Assembly (NCBI GenBank): GCA_903892175.1 | Contig: CAITHK010000274.1 | Span: forward strand, 1-62,194 | Reading direction: 5' to 3' | Length of the DNA: 62,194 nucleotides | Source: an uncultured Burkholderiales bacterium | GTDB lineage: Bacteria > Pseudomonadota > Gammaproteobacteria > Burkholderiales > Burkholderiaceae_C | In this document: positions 59,164 to 62,194 of the stretch, piece by piece | Position numbering within the stretch: position 1 is the stretch's first letter | Layout: each line of letters starts with the position of its first letter | Translations under genes and position numbers: made by a program | The notes under the pieces: model-generated | The model's input: the letters and a program-made list of their open reading frames with translations, nothing else | The model's database searches: none | Told to the model about the DNA's origin: nothing

Positions 59164-60153
59164 TTAATCGGCTTTGATGTTGTTGTCGGCAATCAGCTTG
59201 GCGTATTTGCTGTGCTCTGCCGCCAAGAACGCTTTGAATTCATCTTGTGTGCTGGCTTGTGCTTCTACGCCCAAACCGGCAAAGCGGTCTTTCAAATCGG
59301 GGTTGGCCATGATCTTGACCAGCGCATCGTGGTAGCTCTCCACAATGGCTTTGGAGGTGCCTGTGGGTAGGTACACGCCCCACCAGTTCACGGCCACCAA
59401 ACCGGGCAAGCCTGCCTCTGCAAAAGTTGGGATGTCTGGGCTCATGGGTGAGCGCTTGGCGCTGGTGATGGCGAGGGCTCGCAAGCGACCAGTCTTGATG
59501 TGTTGGCTCACAGGCAAGGCGTCAGACACCATCATGTTGATTTGGCCTGCGATCAAATCGTTCACGGCCAAGCCACCGCCTTTGTAGGGCACGCCAATCA
59601 TCTTCACGCCTGCTTGACGCATGATCAATTCACCGCCCAGGTGCGCCATGCTGCCGGCACCGCTGGTGCCAAAGTTCAAGACGCCGGGTTTGGCTTTTGC
59701 ATCGGCCAGCAAATCTGCCAATGTTTTGTAGGGCGATGCGGCAGGTACCACCAAGATGTTGGGGCCGGTGGCGGTGAGCGAGACGGGGATGAAATCTTTC
59801 TCCATGCTGTAAGGCACTTTGGTGATCAGCGGGTTCACCGCCGCAGGGCCTAAGTTGCCCACCACAAAGGTGTAGCCATCGGCGGGTTGACGCGCTGCGA
59901 ACTCCATGCCGATGGAGCCGGCTGCACCGGGTCGGCTTTCGATGATCACAGGTTGGCCCCAGTGCTCGCTGAGTTTTTGACCCATGATGCGGGCCATCAA
60001 ATCTGAGCTGCCACCTGGTGGATAGGTCACCACCAATTTCACTGGTTTACTGGGAAAACTTTGAGCTTGTGCCAAAGATGCCATGCAAGAGATGGCCAGC
60101 GCCATCAGCCATGCACTGCGTTTGATAACGCCTGATCGCAAAACCGATTTCAT
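59164..60153 (-). CDS. Bug/TctC-family periplasmic receptor
   Basis: 329 residues. Signal peptide (LAISCMASLAQAQS), then FPSKPVKLVVTYPPGGSSDLMARIMGQKL, and later NFGTSGAGSMAHLGGE and GVPYKGGGLAV. It faces the LVIVD-protein gene across a 103-bp promoter region and is co-transcribed with the dehydrogenase at 58251-59141. Confidence 0.92.
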   Translation of the reverse strand: MKSVLRSGVIKRSAWLMALAISCMASLAQAQSFPSKPVKLVVTYPPGGSSDLMARIMGQKLSEHWGQPVIIESRPGAAGSIGMEFAARQPADGYTFVVGNLGPAAVNPLITKVPYSMEKDFIPVSLTATGPNILVVPAASPYKTLADLLADAKAKPGVLNFGTSGAGSMAHLGGELIMRQAGVKMIGVPYKGGGLAVNDLIAGQINMMVSDALPVSQHIKTGRLRALAITSAKRSPMSPDIPTFAEAGLPGLVAVNWWGVYLPTGTSKAIVESYHDALVKIMANPDLKDRFAGLGVEAQASTQDEFKAFLAAEHSKYAKLIADNNIKAD

Positions 60154-60256
60154 TTTTTATCCTCTGTTTTCTTGGGGTAAGTCACGTACGTGTCGACAAA
60201 CAAATCAACCTTCAAGTTATATTACAAAGAGTCAAAAATACAGAGAGTGATAACCC

Positions 60257-61504
60257 ATGCTTCATGCGCCATCCCCCGCTTCACGTGCCGATCAAACCCT
60301 GTCACACAACATGAAATTGTTGGCCCACCATGAGCTCGCTGGCTTTGGTGGATTGGGCGAGGGCATGGGCATGCAGCTCACTTCGGACGGTCGCCGCATC
60401 TTGTGGTTGGCCCATGAATCAGCACCTAAAAACTTCTCAGGCGTGGATGTCACCGACCCGACAGCACCCAAGCTGATTGTGCAAACCGAACTGCCGCACA
60501 TGAAGCTGCGTTCCAACTCACTGGACGTGGTGGGCAACACTTTGGTGGTGGCTTACCAAGCGTCTGAGGTTGGCATCAAGCCCGCCGGTGTGGACATTTT
60601 TGATGTGAGCATTCCTGAGACGCCGCGCTTGTTGTCGCACTTTGATTGCTCAGGTCCTCACTCACGTGGCGTGCACGCGGTGTGGTTTGTCGACGGCAAA
60701 TACATCCACATGTCGTCCGGCGCATCCGATTTTCAGCCCCGCAATCCACTGGACGATCAGTTCTACCGCATCGTCGATATCTCCGACCCCACGAAGCCTT
60801 TTGAAGCGGGCCGCTGGTGGTACCCCGGCACGCGTGAAGGCGACGAGGCGCCACCGCCCGCACGTTTGCCCAAGCAGTTCGACACCGGTTTTCGCACCCA
60901 CAACACCAATGTGTTTCCGGACCGTCCTGACCGTGCCTTTGTGGGTTACATCGACGGTGGTGCGGTGGTGCTCGACATCTCGGACATGAAAGACATCAAG
61001 GTGGTCTCCCAGTGGAACCACTCGCCACCTTTTAACGGCTTCACCCACACTGTTTTGCCTTTGTTCGATCGCGGCTTGTGGATCGTGAGCGACGAATGCG
61101 TGCAAGACAACGGCGCCGACTGGCCCAAGTTGGTGTGGGTCGTGGACGCCCGCAACGAAGCCAACCCAGTGCCCATTGGCACGTTCCCCGCGCCGTCGTT
61201 TGAGGCCTTCGCCAAACGCGGTGGCCGCTTTGGGGCCCACAACTTGCACGAAAACTTGCCGGGCCCCACCTCGTTTCGATCTGACACCATCATCGTGGGC
61301 TCGTTCTTCAACGCAGGCGTGCGTGTGTACGACACCCGCAACCCTTACCAAGTGCAAGAGATTGCGTACTTTGTGCCAGGCGCCCCCAGGCTGTCACCGG
61401 CCGGCGCGATTCAGTTGAACGATGTGTACGTCGACGACCGTCGCATTGTCTACACCGTGGACCGTTTCACCGGGGGCCTCTACATCCTTGAGATGAACAT
61501 CTGA
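60257..61504 (+). CDS. LVIVD-repeat beta-propeller protein
   Basis: 415 residues (an ATG at 60311 is an alternative start with MKLLAHHELAGFGG). Repeats of the pattern (h)-VDV/VD(I/V)FDVS-xPxxP appear at GVDVTDPTAPKLI, GVDIFDVSIPETPRLLS, RIVDISDPTKPFEAG, VVLDISDMKDIKVVS and RVYDTRNPYQVQEI, as expected for LVIVD/YwqE-type propellers. No signal peptide is visible. It may be a scaffold or a lactonase-like enzyme. The CobW-type gene starts 10 bp after its stop. Confidence 0.85.
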   Translation: MLHAPSPASRADQTLSHNMKLLAHHELAGFGGLGEGMGMQLTSDGRRILWLAHESAPKNFSGVDVTDPTAPKLIVQTELPHMKLRSNSLDVVGNTLVVAYQASEVGIKPAGVDIFDVSIPETPRLLSHFDCSGPHSRGVHAVWFVDGKYIHMSSGASDFQPRNPLDDQFYRIVDISDPTKPFEAGRWWYPGTREGDEAPPPARLPKQFDTGFRTHNTNVFPDRPDRAFVGYIDGGAVVLDISDMKDIKVVSQWNHSPPFNGFTHTVLPLFDRGLWIVSDECVQDNGADWPKLVWVVDARNEANPVPIGTFPAPSFEAFAKRGGRFGAHNLHENLPGPTSFRSDTIIVGSFFNAGVRVYDTRNPYQVQEIAYFVPGAPRLSPAGAIQLNDVYVDDRRIVYTVDRFTGGLYILEMNI

Positions 61505-61514
61505 AGACCTGTCT

Positions 61515-62194
61515 GTGACTTGGCAACGCGACGCGCTGGCAGGAAAAATTCCTGTCACCCTCATCACGGGTTTTCTGGGCAGTGGCAAAACCACGCTGAT
61601 TTCCAAATTGCTCAAGCACCCCGACATGCGGCGCGTGGCGGTGGTGATCAACGAAGTGGGCGAGATTGGCATTGACCATGACCTGGTCACCATGTCTTCC
61701 GAAAACATCACCTTGCTGGCCAATGGCTGCATTTGTTGTTCGGTGCGCACCGACTTGCAAGAAACCTTGCGTGACTTGTTTGCCCAGCGCCGTGTGGGCG
61801 AGGTGTTTGACTTTGACCGCGTGATCGTCGAGACCACGGGCTTGGCAGACCCAGCACCCGTGGTTCAAACCTTGGCCAGCGACACCTTGCTGGAAGCGCA
61901 GTACCGGCTCGATGGCTTGATCACTTTGGTCGACGGCGTGCTGGGCCTGGGACAAATTCAAGACCAAACCGAAGCGGTCAAACAAATCGCGATTGCCGAC
62001 AAGGTGTTCATCACCAAGTCGGACTTGGCCGATGCACCGACCTTGCACGCTTTGCGGGAGGCCATTCACACCCTCAATCCCAGAGCCAGCATCGACAACT
62101 TGGTGAATGGCGAGATTGAACCCCAGGCCTTGATGGCTTTGGGGCTGGCCAGTGCGCGCGCGGGCCAACAGACCTTGCGATTTTTGGGCGAGGC
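61515..62194 (+). CDS. CobW/COG0523-family GTPase, 3'-truncated by window edge
   Basis: The frame from a GTG at 61515 runs open to the end of the window (226 codons visible). It begins VTWQRDALAGKIPVTLITGFLGSGKTTLISKLL: the Walker A GFLGSGKTT, the metal-binding GCICC motif near residue 75, and the later KSDLAD (NKxD-like) place it with CobW/YeiR/zinc chaperone GTPases. It probably delivers zinc or cobalt to a metalloenzyme. It is not paired with a cobalamin gene here, and its position after the LVIVD gene suggests co-transcription. Confidence 0.88.
   Translation, partial: MTWQRDALAGKIPVTLITGFLGSGKTTLISKLLKHPDMRRVAVVINEVGEIGIDHDLVTMSSENITLLANGCICCSVRTDLQETLRDLFAQRRVGEVFDFDRVIVETTGLADPAPVVQTLASDTLLEAQYRLDGLITLVDGVLGLGQIQDQTEAVKQIAIADKVFITKSDLADAPTLHALREAIHTLNPRASIDNLVNGEIEPQALMALGLASARAGQQTLRFLGE

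Overview
The window looks like chromosomal DNA of a GC-rich betaproteobacterium, most likely Burkholderiales/Comamonadaceae (freshwater types such as Limnohabitans or Rhodoferax are plausible). This is inferred from the heavy use of TTG leucine codons, seven Bug/TctC-type periplasmic receptors, an intracellular PHA depolymerase and the overall gene repertoire. No rRNA, tRNA, CRISPR array or complete insertion sequence was recognised.

Layout. 1-3.9 kb: a catabolic cassette (cupin, two short-chain dehydrogenases, alpha/beta hydrolase, Bug receptor). 3.9-9.3 kb, minus strand: purT and a MacAB-like efflux cassette with a secreted protein of unknown function. 9.4-13.9 kb: an RNB ribonuclease, then a toxin-antitoxin stretch with a MntA/HepT pair whose toxin has an in-frame stop, a 2OG-Fe dioxygenase, a zeta-toxin gene broken by a 16-bp tandem duplication, and a solitary IS200/IS605-type end abutting a cupin gene. 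13.9-28 kb: a nitrogen and storage island with a GST, phaZ, a cyanate operon (NrtABC-like transporter plus cyanase), an intact Phd/PIN toxin-antitoxin pair and an atz-type operon (atzF, ABC transporter, atzG, atzE, atzH, GntR). phaZ, the cyanate operon and the atz operon each have a strong sigma-54 (-24/-12) promoter match just upstream. 28-36 kb: more Bug receptors, an RraA-like protein, an HD-GYP-type response regulator, a YebC protein, an Hsp70-like protein and a ParA-like ATPase. 36-44 kb: a peptide-type ABC transporter operon with GntR regulator and gamma-glutamyltransferase-like enzyme, preceded by three copies of the palindrome TTGCATGCAA. 44-50 kb: methyltransferase, dehydrogenase, aminotransferase, and an unusual fusion of low-molecular-weight phosphatase to pterin carbinolamine dehydratase. 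49-56 kb: acid-catabolism genes (TauD-like dioxygenase, FAA hydrolase, FMN hydroxyacid dehydrogenase, GlcG-like, BKACE) with Bug receptors. 56-62 kb: Fic protein, a hypothetical gene, dehydrogenase, Bug receptor, LVIVD protein and a truncated CobW-type GTPase.

How it fits together: the phaZ-cyn-atz block reads as a nitrogen-starvation response. Cyanate is taken up and split to CO2 and ammonia, and carboxybiuret-type compounds are degraded through 1,3-dicarboxyurea and allophanate. Stored polyester is mobilised under the same type of promoter. The seven Bug receptors have no TctA/TctB membrane partners here, so they must share transporters elsewhere or act in sensing. The most unusual items are the phosphatase-dehydratase fusion, the trio of sigma-54 promoters with matching 21-bp-spaced upstream repeats on the two nitrogen operons, the two freshly broken toxin genes beside an orphan omega-RNA-like element, and the palindrome array before the peptide operon.
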